Under the pieces are notes generated by a model. It was given only the letters and a program-made list of their open reading frames with translations. It was not told the origin of the DNA and ran no database searches. A stretch of DNA of 64,000 nt from Nepenthes gracilis. Its lineage: Eukaryota > Streptophyta > Magnoliopsida > Caryophyllales > Nepenthaceae. Positions within the stretch are counted from its first letter, which is position 1; each line of letters opens with the position of its first letter. The DNA is taken from assembly GCA_033239525.1 (NCBI GenBank), contig BSYO01000030.1, positions 8,779,119 to 8,843,118 on the forward strand. The letters are read 5' to 3'. The position numbers were made by a program, and so were the translations under genes. Shown here piece by piece: positions 9,902 through 22,410 of the stretch.

Positions 9902-10849
9902 ATGTCCGCTAGTGTTTGTCAAGGGCTGCAATCATGCCTCGAGCCCCGGCTGGTCCAACAGCGTCTTTTATGGCTTAAATTGGCTCCACCCCCATCAAAA
10001 TTTACCGAACCACTTAGGCCTCCTCTGTTCGACTCTGCCTCTGGAAACAGCTCACTCTTTGAAGAAACGAAAAACAAAGACAGTGCAAACACTTTTGATG
10101 GTTTTGACAAGAAGGGAAGCAAAACGGATGATCTCGGTGGTTGGAGTTTCCTGCAAGCTCTGGCTCACGCATCTCCCATTTCCAAAGGCGTGAATGAGAA
10201 AGCAGAGTATGTTCACCCCATGGCAAAGCGGTGTGCATCGGTGCTGAGTGAGAGAAGCTTGGAAATGTGTACTGAGAGCCTTGGAAGCGAAACGGGGAGC
10301 ACAATCAGTGAACGCAGTGGCGAATTCTCATGCTTATTGCCGGATAACGAGAGAGTTCAGCAGCATAAGTTGCGGGACTTTAGCGCTGCAAAGAAGTCGA
10401 AGTTGCGCCGGAGCTTCCCGCCACCACTGACCACCCTAACTGGCGTCCAATTAAAAGGGCATAGAGAAGATGGGAGGTTAGTTATAATGGCTGTTGCAGT
10501 TCAATCCTCAAAGACTTGCTTTAAGGCTGAAAGGAGAGATGGCAGGCTCAGGCTTCATTTTCTCAAGGATTTTGCTGAGCTAGTTTGCGAAGATGACGAT
10601 GTTATGGAAAATGTAGAAGAAGATGGGTCTGGTGGTGATGATGTTGACAGTGAGGATGGTTCTTTGGGCTATGGCGGCGATGATGATGATGAGGATAGAT
10701 GTGAAGGGAAGGATATGGAAGGAATTGGTGGGACTGTAGGGGTTGAAATTGGGGTAGCAGAAGACAGCCATTGTAGCAGGCGCAGGGAAGGTGGGGGTAC
10801 CAACGGAGAGATGATGGCTTGGGAATGCCTCTGGTTGGCTGCTGCTTAA
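9902..10849 (+). CDS. FAF: FANTASTIC FOUR (FAF) family protein
   Basis: Intronless gene for a plant-specific FAF-domain protein of 315 residues. In Arabidopsis FAF proteins act in the shoot meristem and modulate the WUSCHEL-CLAVATA size control; that role here is inferred from family membership. The N-terminus reads MSASVCQGLQSCLEPR, the usual family opening. The FAF domain spans about residues 168-222: RSFPPPLTTL, then HREDGRLVI, then ERRDGRLRLHFLK. An Asp/Glu/Gly-rich acidic tail follows (about 225-280), also a family trait. An in-frame ATG nine bases earlier (9893) would add MTI; I chose 9902 because it has A at -3 and fits the family N-terminus. A TATA motif and an upstream ORF precede it. 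The frame is intact, so the gene is probably functional. It is unlike its surroundings in being clearly richer in G+C. Confidence 0.92.
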   Translation: MSASVCQGLQSCLEPRLVQQRLLWLKLAPPPSKFTEPLRPPLFDSASGNSSLFEETKNKDSANTFDGFDKKGSKTDDLGGWSFLQALAHASPISKGVNEKAEYVHPMAKRCASVLSERSLEMCTESLGSETGSTISERSGEFSCLLPDNERVQQHKLRDFSAAKKSKLRRSFPPPLTTLTGVQLKGHREDGRLVIMAVAVQSSKTCFKAERRDGRLRLHFLKDFAELVCEDDDVMENVEEDGSGGDDVDSEDGSLGYGGDDDDEDRCEGKDMEGIGGTVGVEIGVAEDSHCSRRREGGGTNGEMMAWECLWLAAA

Positions 10850-13800
10850 TCAGATACTGCGATCTTCTTCTTTTCTTTTTTCCCACTGTGATTGTTAACT
10901 TCTTCTAATTTCATCAAAGAAAAAAGGGGGAAAAATCTTCTAACTTTAGTCATTTATAATCTTATGTATGGCCTCTCTTGCTCTGTTTCTTGGCTAATTA
11001 ATATTACAAAGCCCTTCATTTTTCACAAATGATATTATTATGATTATCACGTATGATATTTATTTTATTGTTATTTTGTTAAGTTATATTTGGCATAAAA
11101 AATTTAGGGCTTTCAAAAAATTAGGATGAAGTACTGATATCATTATGATTAGAAGATGACTGAGAGTTTACGACAGTGACTATTTAATTAATTTCTGATA
11201 TAATATGATATTATTTTATTTTTTAAAAGAAAAATATTAAAATAATGATGTGTTAATTTTTTTATCAAAATGATCTCATTTTGAGAATAAGCAATTTTTT
11301 TTCAAATTGAAACCTCAACCACCCCGTGTATGCTCCTTAAACTTACAAAGCTCCCTCTATCATTTTGATAATTTGTTCCATGTTTTTGTGTAAATTTTGG
11401 GGAAAAAAAAATTATTGACAATATTATTTTCTTGAACAGTTTAAAAGAATCAGTACCGCTAAGGACAGGTATTTTAAGGGACCAATACTGATAGTAGAGT
11501 TATTTTTTGATCCTTTTTATATAGTAATATCAGTACAAATTTCAATAATAATGATACTAGTTCTCATGATACTAATACTGTTAGTGTTAGTACTGTCTTA
11601 CAAAATTATTATGATTAGAAATTTTTTACCCATTAGTATAATATTTATAATAATTTTCTCTTGAACACTAAAATATATTTCACCCTTTTCTAAGGGTGAA
11701 AAAACTTGCTTTATTGAGGTGAAAATTTCAATCTTTATCAAAGCTAAATGAGTAAGTACAATAAGTTGACCGTGAATCCAGTATATATACATTGCATTAC
11801 AAATTTTACAAGGTTGGTAAATTTAAAATAAATCTTTACTTTGATCAAATTATTATATTTTAATTATTTAAATTCGTGAGAAAGTAATAAAACTATATAA
11901 ATTATACACACAAAAACAAAAAAAAAAAATGTTAAAAACTCTTCACAATTATATAAAAAAAATTACAAAATTTTATGCGTGACAATAACTTCTATTATAT
12001 TAGAGCCCAGTTATAAATTGGGTTGTACATCATTCTACAAATATACACATATGAGTAATAAATAATAAGATAACAAACAAAATAAAATTAATGGCAAAAT
12101 GTTCTACATAATAGTTAGAATACTATAGCCAAGGTTTGCAAAGAACAAAATGTGATTCATAATCCAGGCAAATAATTGAAACTATTATTTCTATTTTTTT
12201 CTCTTTTCTTTTTCTTGTTAGATGATCCTTATATTTTGGAATGATTCGCGGATATTTGACCTAAAATCTGAATAAATTGTTATACCCATATTTCACATGC
12301 GTACATATTGTACAAATATCACATAGAATAAATCTGAAAACATATAACCTAAGTACTTGTTTTGTGATTCTCCTATGTAACAAATCTTTAGTGTTTCACT
12401 TAAAACAAATCCTACATGAACATCACATGAAAATTTCACAAGACATTCTCTCAACTTTCCTTCAAGTAAATATTCATGCAAATGTGCACAAAACTTTGTC
12501 TTCATTTTGTTTGAACAATCCATCAAACAAACATCAAGAAATGAGGCCATAAACTTTGCATGCAAAGTGATCCATCCTTATGGTAATTTCTATTACAAAA
12601 CATAACAATAGTACATGTATTTTATAGATGGACTACATAGACTTCTCAGCAATAAATAAATAGATCAGCTATTTTACATGCAATACCAAATTTTAAAATG
12701 ATATTTTCTTACTTTATATTAGCTTCTTGTACAAGTTTGATTGATTTGATAGTGATAGCAAGTAATGATTTTTGAATAAAAGATGCATCGAATTTGGTTG
12801 AATAGATTTGAATAAAAATTGATGTATACTTTGAAAAATGATTTAGTTAAGATTTTAAGATGACCTATATTTAAGCGTGTTCCGTAGCTATTGACCGATT
12901 TTGTACATACCACAAACAAACACAAGAGATAAAAGAGCCCCTAAGAAGATTATTCGGAGGACCTATTCAATGCTCAAATTATTAAAATATTTTAAATAAT
13001 AATCAAAATATATCTTATGGAAAATATTGATAGATTATATGGAGAAAAAAAATTATTGAAGAAAGAGAAAGTAAATTTGAAGTAAATCCAAACAAATCTT
13101 TGATGAATTTCATGTGGAGACAAGTGTACTAAATCAGTTTCTTTATTTATTATGGAACTCTTTAGAAAATTATTATTTTTTCTTATTTAAATACCAATAC
13201 ATGTAATATTTGCCTACTTTCTTTAATATTATATTGCATTTATGTTAACTTTGTTTCTATTCTACGAATTTTGAAAGTTTATACATTAATTTTAAAATAT
13301 TATCTTAAAATCTCGTAAAATATTTGAAAAATATTATTACATGTCTTTTTTATGCAAGTATTTTAGTGAGAACTATACTTTAATTATGATAAAGATGATT
13401 TTTTTTTTAGATTTGAGAAAAAGATTTTGTAATTTATTTTTTTAATATAAAGTTTTTTATTTTGATTAAATGAGAATCATTATAGATAATTAATAAAATA
13501 TATTAAGATATACGTTAATATATTATTTATAAATTAAAGATCAAATCTAATATTTAAAAATTGTTAACGCGTTATTGGCTTTATTATAAGAAATAATATA
13601 TAATTAACTTATCAACAGATTGTAAATAATAACATGTGGCCTGTGCATATGTGAAAATAATTATAAATGATATTTGATATTTTAACTTTGTTGGTAGGGT
13701 TATTATTAATTATTGGTTATTATATTTTTTTTCATGATTTTCACATGTTTTATTATTATTTTATCATTCTTGATATTTTAGTTTTTAATCATTACTATTA

Positions 13801-14040
13801 TCCGTTCACATGTTTCATTTGTTACTATCTATATATATAAATTATACATGTATTATTAAGCGTTTTACTTACTATTATTATCTTTTATTAACTTTTCATA
13901 TTACCAGCTCTGATGTTATTTGCAAAGGTTATAATGCTTGACTTTTTTAATTGTATGTATGATGTAATAATTTTTTATACATTATATAAATATAAAAAAT
14001 AAGTATATAATAAAAAAATTTGAAAAAAATAAATATCTAA
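10850..14040. other. AT-rich non-coding DNA downstream of FAF
   Basis: The first 150 bp probably hold the FAF 3' UTR. Beyond that no gene, RNA gene or recognisable mobile element was seen. Overlapping short open frames on opposite strands at 12.28-12.57 kb have no family resemblance and look like chance. Confidence 0.5.
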
Positions 14041-15725
14041 TGAATTAGATTTAGTGTCTGATAGACGTCAGAGGTATGCTTATGCATGTTTTAAGCAGAA
14101 CTTTTATGCTTGAGATGTACATGATGAGTACTTGTGCATGAGTTTGGCAATAATAGTGGCTCTTGTGCATAATTTAGATAGAATATATCGTATATGAGTT
14201 GCACTTGATTCAACACTCATACTTAAATGTTGTTAGGCATGCCGTTTGATGTGTGCCTAATCAACATTTGTGCGCCGACCTAGTTATAAAAAGCCCCTTT
14301 CAATTACTTTGATCATTTTTGTGGGAAAGGGGGAGAAAAATGGAAGAAAAGAGAGGGAAAGAAGAAGAGAGAGGAGTTAGAGAAGATCAATGAAGGTAGT
14401 TTCAAAACTATTTTGCATCAAATATGGTAAATCTATAGTTTGAGATAAGTATATTTAGTCTATTTTTTAATCTATTATTTAAATCTTCTAATTTACCTTT
14501 TGATTTTCATTTAAATATACATGCATATTACTTATTCCACTTATTTTATAAATATTATTGCAGGCATATTTATTTCACCAAATATTTTAAGATTTTATTA
14601 GCTTTTATTAAACATCTAGAGACTTTATTTATTTTGATTGAACATTTGAAGATTGTCTACTTTTACTGAACATTTAAATAATTTAAAAGTTTATATTCAA
14701 ATTTGGGATACTGTAAAAAAAAATATGAAATATTTAAATATTTGACTTTATATGTTGTCGTTATGTAATTATTTGATGAAATATCTATTTTGTAAAATGA
14801 ACATAAATATCTTACTTTTTTCCTAATTTAAAAAGATTTTAAATATGTGATAAATGATGTACAGTTTTCTATTTGATAAAATAAAAATTATTATATTGTA
14901 AATAAATCATATTCAGACATGTCATAGTACATCATATGCACATAAAGAATACACCTATAATTTACAAGTAAAAAAACTATTGTTTAATCCAATTTATAGA
15001 GTATTATAGATGGCTCATCTAAAAATTTTAAATGATAGTGTATGAGTCTAAGGCTACTAAAAATATTTATAACTGATTATTTAAAGTCATCATTTGGTTA
15101 TTATATTTTTGCATGTTTCAACTTAATTATCAAATTTCGCATATTTTTGATATGGTCATCCAGTTTTCATTTTTTTTTAATGTTTTTTATACATTCCAGA
15201 TATTTTGCATTTTTCATTTTTCATATATATATATATAATAGTTCATATAAAATTATGCTTTGAAATATGTTTATTAAAAGTTAGACATCTTAATTTTTTA
15301 ATACGATTTATGTTTTTTTTTATCTTTTCGTCAGTTTTATTCATACATATTCATTTATCGTACTCATATGTACATTTTATTAAACGTTAGATTCACACTT
15401 ATAAATAGTTACAGAACCTATTCAGATTAGCAGACAATAAATTTTTATAAATTTTAGACAGAAGACTTTTAATAACTTTTTGTTAAGTTTATATTTGTCG
15501 TATTGTGGATTGTTTTAGATTTAATGAATTGGATAAGATATATTTTAAGTTTCACAGTTTAGATTTTACAGTGATATACCTAATAAAGTTATGTATAATT
15601 TTTCACTATTATTTATTTTATATTTAGTTAAATACTTTTTTTGTAACGATTGATGGATTGAACAGGCATAATATAATGTCAAGACCAGATGGGGGTAACA
15701 TGGCCAGTCCTATGATGGGCATAAT
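14041..15725 (+). repeat. LTR-like block with TATA and GA-rich leader
   Basis: A TATA-like TTATAAAAAG at about 14284 is followed 40-110 bp later by a strongly GA-rich leader (GGAAGAAAAGAGAGGG and similar) and then AAGGTAG, a splice-donor-like word. The same order (TATA, GA-rich stretch, donor-like word, long AT-rich tail) is seen in the gypsy LTR at 35.1-37.2 kb. No gag or pol follows and no termini were fixed, so this is a solo or decayed LTR at best. Confidence 0.3.
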
Positions 15726-16690
15726 TTATATTTAATTTTATTACTTATTGTGTAATTGTGTAGTGTCTACCTTAATAGTTATTATTAAACCGTGATTAAT
15801 GTGGATAAATTTTATTTTTGATGACAGGAATATATGAGCTAGTCATGTATGTATTAGGTACAATGCCTAAATTAGGCCTATGTACGAGAGTGTATCCTGT
15901 GCATTTTGAGTACTGAAATACTAAAATGAATACTTACGAGCACCTTTTATTTATATATCAAGTGTGAATATATTGAAACAAACACACATGCATGGCTGTG
16001 CGTCATTTAGGCGCCATATCATACTTAATTGCTCAATCAAACTAAAATTTTTCTTTAAGAGTTTACTTAGTTTAAATCGACATTATTATATAAATATTAG
16101 TATTTAGATCTCGCATAAAAAGTCTTGTTGTGTCTCTCTATACTTGGTCCCTTCTCGAGCCCCTCACCACTCTTTATATAAAATGGGATGGAAAAGTTAT
16201 AACAGTGAAGTAATAGATCAAACTTAATAGTAGGCAATAGTAGAGTTTTCACAGTGAAATAATATACTGCTATTGAATAGGTAACATTATAAGAATCTCA
16301 TAATTGATCTGCTTATGCACGGTTCTATGATTAATAGAACGACCCACGTGTTGGTTCTTAATTGGCCTACTTATTCTGAGTTTGTGGGCCCAACCCTAAA
16401 TTTTAGCTTATTGGCCCGAATCATAAGGCATATCATTTTTATTTATTCACCACTTGGATCTTCTGTTTTTACCATCTTGAGTTTGGACCCCACGTGACTA
16501 AGATCAATCAAAAACAAATATTTTTTGAAATATTTATTACCTATCATATTTCTATTAAATTCTTTAGTTGGCACTCAAATGGAGGGAATAGTTTTTATTT
16601 TAGAATATTATCATCAAGAAAGTAAAAATAATTAATAATAGGAAGTTGATGATATTTTATTTTATTGGACATATTGTAATTGCAAGTTCC
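15726..16690. other. Non-coding; words shared with other repeats
   Basis: Nothing coding is visible. Around 15.83-16.03 kb the words AATGCCTAAATTAGGC and AGGCGCC recall those at 3.0-3.25 kb and 14.05-14.28 kb, suggesting fragments of one dispersed family. Confidence 0.3.
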
Positions 16691-16910
16691 CTTCGGCCTT
16701 TAATGGCTACCATCCCCTGTCGTCGCCCAATACTGTTGGCCACCCACAGCTGCCGATGAACCCAACCAGTATCGGCCGCTCACCGCCACTGGAGACTCCT
16801 CGCCGGCCAATGACGCACATTCCCTAGCCGTTGCAGGCAGCCCGCTGGTGTCGGCCACCCACTCTGCTGGCCCCAAGCGCTTTTACTGTTGGCGGCACTA
16901 TTGATCACTG
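16691..16910. other. GC-rich island in AT-rich DNA
   Basis: About 220 bp with a base composition opposite to its flanks and several loose repeats of GGCCACCCAC and CGGCCGCTCACC. Short open frames cross it in two + frames but none resembles a known family. It could be a fragment of a captured gene or a minisatellite. Confidence 0.5.
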
Positions 16911-17189
16911 TGCACAACAGCTAAAACTAAGATTCACACTGAAAATTTTATTCATGCTCGGAACAATTACTGCCGGAGTAAATGAAATAGTGTGATATTT
17001 ACTCTTATCTCATCCAATGGCTTCAGAATCCTGAGTAATATTGGTTGCATTCCTTACAAGAATTGCACGATATGATATTGAAATTTTTTGATTTGATTGA
17101 TCTTACAGTACTGTATGATTTTTTTAATATTTAATTTAACAAATGAACCTGATTTTTATGAAAAAATGGCATTAATATTATTCATAAAT

Positions 17190-17421
17190 TAATTTTTTCT
17201 CGTACTATAAATGATATAACTACCCATATTAAGTATTTATATAAAGGGGTGATTTTTTTCTAGATTATTATGAGTATAATTTTTAATATTTGAAGAAAAA
17301 GAGTTTGTTAACTTCCCACCAATTCATATTTCAAGGAGTATCTCAAAAAAAAAAAAAAAAAAGAAGAATTATATACACAAAATTTTTCTAAAAATTTTGT
17401 AACTCCCATAAAGTAAAAGAA
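17190..17421. repeat. Dispersed repeat, copy 2
   Basis: Same orientation and same ordered landmarks as 7871-8088 (CTATAAATGATATAA, AAAGGGGT, GTTTGTTAACTT, TACACAAAATTT), about 9.3 kb away. A pure A run of about 17 at 17.35 kb interrupts the alignment. Confidence 0.5.
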
Positions 17422-20400
17422 TTAGTGGTAGGTAAACAGTATGACATGATAATATCGAGTTAAGACTATTGCAAAATAAACATAGGGTCTGTCTCAACTT
17501 TAACTATGAAATTAGATATTTTCATGACTATCTTCATCTTGAATCCTAGTTAGTAGCACCATTTTGAGTTAGGATCGCTACAATTCCCTATGAAGCTCTT
17601 TGGCAAGTCCTTCAATCCATCTTCATCTTGGCTGGCTGCCTAGATTGAGCCCCGAGATTGATCTTTTTGTTGGCTTTGTTAAAGTAGTAATCACAGTGTA
17701 AAGTAATGAAGAAAAAATTAATTATGGGTTATTCAAAATAAAAAAAAATTAAATACAAATTTAAATATGACATTAATATTTAATTTTACATTTTTAAACT
17801 ATAGAATAACAGATAATTTGACAAGTCACGACAATGATTATAAGTCTCCAAAAATCACATATTCCGACCTTATTTCCATTCACAAGCCAGGCATTTGGTT
17901 TGGCACATTGTACATATGCTTGGCTGTTTTGGGTTCCACGTTGCTGCTTTACTATGATTTCTGCTATTGTGAACCTGACTTTATTTTGTGTATGGATTTT
18001 ATGTTTGAGGCTGTGGACCCTGTTCTTCCGATCCTTTCTAGTGAAAGGCATGGATAGATGGGAAGATTTCCCTTTAGGAAAGACCCCTCTGTTTGGCCAA
18101 GTTCAACTCCTTGACTCCATGCAAATGAAGAAGCAATAATTTCCAGCAATACATGCATGTGGATAGCCCTCCTTAATTTTTTACCTTATTGAAAGTGAAA
18201 ATTATCTATGTTCTATGTTTCATAAACCGGGATTAGTTTGAGAGATTTTAAAACAAACTATTAAACATTTTAACTCGAATCTTATACACCATATATCAAA
18301 ATAAGAATTTAAATGTGTGGAGTGTCTTTATAGATTGTTATTCAATACTCAAGTTAGTGTTAGGGTAGACAAGTTAGAAAGTTGAGAAATAAGAGAGGAA
18401 ACAAGATTTTAGAGAGGATAGTGTTATGTGCCTTAGAATTTCTTCTTAGGGAATAATATTATCTGTAAGATAATTTTGTGACCTTTTTGTGCATATTAAC
18501 TACTGTGAGAAATATATTTGAATAAGCATTTGGGAGTTTTTCTAATAAAAATGGATATTCTTCATTGGCCGAGTATGGAAATGATGCCTATTGGTGTCCA
18601 ACTATAGCTCTGTATGCTTTAAAAGAACTAATATTTATTGAGGTTGAGGTGTTAAGTCTTATGATGTGGCTGATTTAGCAATGTTCCTCAGGTCAATAAA
18701 TGAGAAGAACGATTAGTAGGTAACATTACTTCCTTAGCTACTCTAGGTAGCTGATTGATTTTATTGTGTATTTACTGAATCTCACAATTGCTCTTAATGA
18801 ATATCTATGTTATGCTAATGTTTTCATATTTGACAATCTAAATGATTATTTAAAGATAATTTATTTATTGGGTCTTTCTAAGTAGCTTGTCATTAGCATA
18901 ATTCCTCAAATACTTTATTTTGATTATAACCGACGTTGACGCTGGCTTCATTAAATCTGGTCAATGGTGGATCAAATTTCTAACTACATCAAGTGTTTTC
19001 ATCTTCACTGTTTGCATAATAAAGAAGACATATATGCAGTTCCCCAATTTGATTGAAATTGGTGAGGCACCTCCTTGTAGGAAATACACAGACATGGCAA
19101 AATAGGATGGCCCGGCCAGCATGCCTTGAGCTATGATAGTATAGCTCAAGTGATATAACAACAGGTAGTATTTTAAGCAATGATCAGTAGATTATGAGTT
19201 ACTTATAAAAATAACTTTCTTTATAATATATAGTAAATTATTTGTAATGAATCTAAAATTATTAGACTATTTCTGGATCCTATAAAAATATCTTTACATA
19301 TTGAATTAACTTTCTTCATCTTTTTACCATTTTTAACGGTTGATGACTAGTTATTTATGGAAGTTTTTGAATGTGGGCGTTTCAAATTTTGTATAGTTGT
19401 ACTTTATTTGCAATCACTGCCTCAACAAGAATATCTTTTTTACTCTCTACTTTATTACTGCCTCAACTTTTAAGTGATGTTTCTCTAGTACTCAAGCTAG
19501 TGCTATCTAGTACTATGGCTGTAATTAAAACTTGTTAATCAAATTTATGTTAAATACTAATGCTAAAATGACTCCAACTTGTATCACTCTCTATGATGGT
19601 TTTCTTTTCTCAAACTATAAAGTCTTTAGTCTTTGAATATCTGCAATTCCTACTAGCAAACTAAGCAAGGACTTCAACATTTATAGAAAGGACTTAACCC
19701 ATTACGTGATGGGATTATAACATTTGTTTCTCATTCACTGGTTTACTAAATTTCTAGATGCATAATTTATAATGTCACGTTTGTAACTCGAGAATAAAGT
19801 TGTGGCTCGTTTGACTCTATATAATAAGAAAGTTACTTTAACAGCAACTGCTAATATGTTTTAATAATTAGTTCTTTTTTAGTCATAGTAAAGCTAAAAA
19901 TTATAACTTTAATTATAAAAATTTTTTTTATTTCAAATTAAGAAGGGGAGAAAAGAAATTCTCTACCATCTTATAATAATAATAAATATTCTAATAATAA
20001 TTCCGGTGAAATATTCTGTTTATAACACCTTGTTATTTTGAGAGGAAAGCTTGTTAGTTCTAGGCTATGCTTAAGCCACTTTTTATTGGATTGTCGATGT
20101 CTACCTTTTCGTTCCATCATGTCCGGGTCTACATTGAGTCATCGTCTATTCTCTTGCTATTGCTTGTTTGTTTGTTTTCGAATTATCTCACCCTTTAAAT
20201 GTTTCTCCTGACTTTAGATTTTCTAAAGGTTAACTTTTCGGTTGATTTTGGACCTCTAGATCACTAATGTGTACAAAATATTCATATTTTTTTTATTTAC
20301 ATATCAAATTACATAAAAAAAGATGACATATAAAAAAGCGATGTACGACTTTGCTGAAAAAGAAATCGGCGAAGCACATATGATAAGGTGAACAATGGTC

Positions 20401-20655
20401 CATCCTAATGGAGCAAAATGACATACGAGCTAGGTAGTTAGAACGTAAGCTAGACAGCTAGTTGAAGTAGACATAAAAGAAGATGGTAATTGTCTCATCT
20501 TTACAACTTATTTATAGCTCTTTTCTTTATGTGAGGTTCACATAGACTTACAAAGTTTAAAAATAAATGTAATGCATTTTATATATAGAGAAAAGAGTTA
20601 TAAATAACTTATAAGATAGTGAGATATACAATATTATTTAAATATAAATATGGTA
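17422..20655. other. No recognisable gene
   Basis: Short open frames occur near 17.77-18.16 kb and 18.92-19.18 kb on both strands, but none shows a known domain and they overlap each other. Segment 18.30-18.73 kb has a TATA-like CTTTATAG and a purine-rich leader and may be an old LTR. Segment 20.34-20.53 kb looks similarly repeat-derived. Confidence 0.4.
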
Positions 20656-21532
20656 GTACAGCTAGTGGGTGGGGAAGATGGACCAGGTGAGGAAGGTTCC
20701 TTCCTTGGCATGGAGTTCAAAGATGGATGTTGTAAGCAATGCACATGCTTCATCAAGCCTTTACACCATCACCCATGTTGGGAGATAATTTTTAGGGTAC
20801 TAAAAAAGATATTCTCAAACTTTGGTTATTTTAATTCTGATTTTTATTTATTTCATGGATTTTACAGCAAGTGTAAAATTTATAGCTAAGTAGATCTCAT
20901 GTGAAATTATATGATAATGAACATATAACACTGAAAAATGGTTAAGCTAATAGGTATAGTTGTTACATTAGTGATTTTATACCCAATAACTTAGGACCAT
21001 GTTCTAAAAAAATTTGTTAAGAGACCAATAAGCCCAAATAATTAATTTGTTAGGTGAATGTTTAATAATAATTTATTTCATAGTCTAACCTTATCTATGA
21101 TTGTTTCAAGCAAATAAATATGGCATTACAAGAGAGAGTTATGATGAATCAAGATAAAACTAAAATATGGTTTTTGGGATGAGAGAGGTTAGTCCTTGTT
21201 GCCACACTAAGTAATAAGGAAGTTATATTTTTTGTGGATATAGATGGGCTTTATCTCTTAATCTCAATTGTTTATTTACAATGGTTGAATATAATTTTGT
21301 CAATTTTTTTTAAAAAAATTAAAAATAAGTTAAAATTTAATTCTTAAAATGAGTAATTTACGGTTATTCATTTGAAAATGGATGATTTGGATTGGTAAAT
21401 GAAGCTCCTTCTATATGATTGATGTGGCCCCTTTAGCACATCAAAGGCAAGATACATTTTCCATGGATGGGATAAACAGTTGGATTAAAATTAAAATTTT
21501 AGAATATTCGTCGAAATTGTAATTAAGTATTT
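20656..21532. repeat. Tandem segmental duplication, copy 1 (about 875 bp)
   Basis: Begins GTACAGCTAGTGGGTG. It matches the next unit through GGAAGGTTCCTTC, a shared run CTCAAACTTTGGTTATTTTA at about 20.81 kb, GGTATAGTTGTTACATTAGT, GATGAATCAAGATAAAAC and CTCAATTGTTTATTTACA, and again near the end at GATGATTTGGATT and TTTTAGAATATTC. A 79-codon open frame (20650-20889) is not conserved in copy 2, so it is unlikely to be a gene. Confidence 0.85.
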
Positions 21533-22410
21533 GTACAGCTAGTGGGTGCCCAAGGTTGGACCAGGTTAGGAAGGTTCCTTCTAAGGCATGGAGTTGGAAG
21601 ATGGATGTTGTCTCTGCACATGCTTCATCGAACTACACCCATCACAAATGTTGGGAGAAACAAGAGGTACTGAAAAGATTTCTCTCAAACTTTGGTTATT
21701 TTAATTCTGATTTTTATTTATTTCATGCTAAGGTGGTGCAAATGTAAAAATTTATGATGCGTAAGAAGAACTCATGTGTGGTGATGAGTAGAAATATAAC
21801 GCAGGTGATGGAAGGTTAAGTTCCTTGGTATAGTTGTTACATTAGTGATTTAACTTTCCCAATAACTTAGGACGGGATGAGAAGAAGGAGGACCATTTGG
21901 TCCAATCTGCTAGGAGGATTGGAGCCTTATGGAAGCCGGATTAGAGCTTGGGATCCAAGGTTGTTTCAAGAAATAAAACTAGAAAACCGTTCTCGAGTTA
22001 TGATAAATCAAGATAAAACTAAAATATCCTTTTGGGAGGGTGAGGGCGCCTATATTGCCTCCTCCCGATTTGGACTCTTGGGCGCCAAGACGGATATAGA
22101 TGGTCTTTATCCGTTGGTCTCAATTGTTTATTTACAAGCGTGGTTGTATGTAATTTTGATCACGCTCGATTTTTCTTGAGATTAAAGTGGTTTAAATTTT
22201 AGTTGATGGCGTTGGCGTGGCGCAGACCATGCCTCTATTATCCTTTCCGCCTTTAGATGATTTGGATTTGGCAAATGCAGCTAGTTGGTATATGCGTGAC
22301 TTCGCGCCTATTCCCGTTGGAGCGCTTTCGCGAGACTCCTCATTTTCTCATGCTGTTTGCTTTATGGGCCTGGACTTTTAGAATATTCAGGAACATTGGA
22401 CCCATTGAGA
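21533..22410. repeat. Tandem segmental duplication, copy 2 (about 875 bp)
   Basis: Head-to-tail partner of the preceding unit, with a constant offset of about 857-878 bp at all landmarks. Copy 2 is richer in G+C between about 21.88 and 22.35 kb, where copy 1 is more AT-rich or shorter, and has a 100-codon open frame (21877-22179) that is broken in copy 1. No product was recognised in either copy. Confidence 0.85.

Noticed and set aside
9912..10886. Several open frames on both strands across the FAF gene
   Set aside because: They are other-frame readings of the FAF coding sequence; only the frame ending at 10849 shows the conserved domain.
12277..12565. Two overlapping frames of about 90 codons on opposite strands
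   Set aside because: No domain, no promoter context, and AT-rich composition equal to the flanks.
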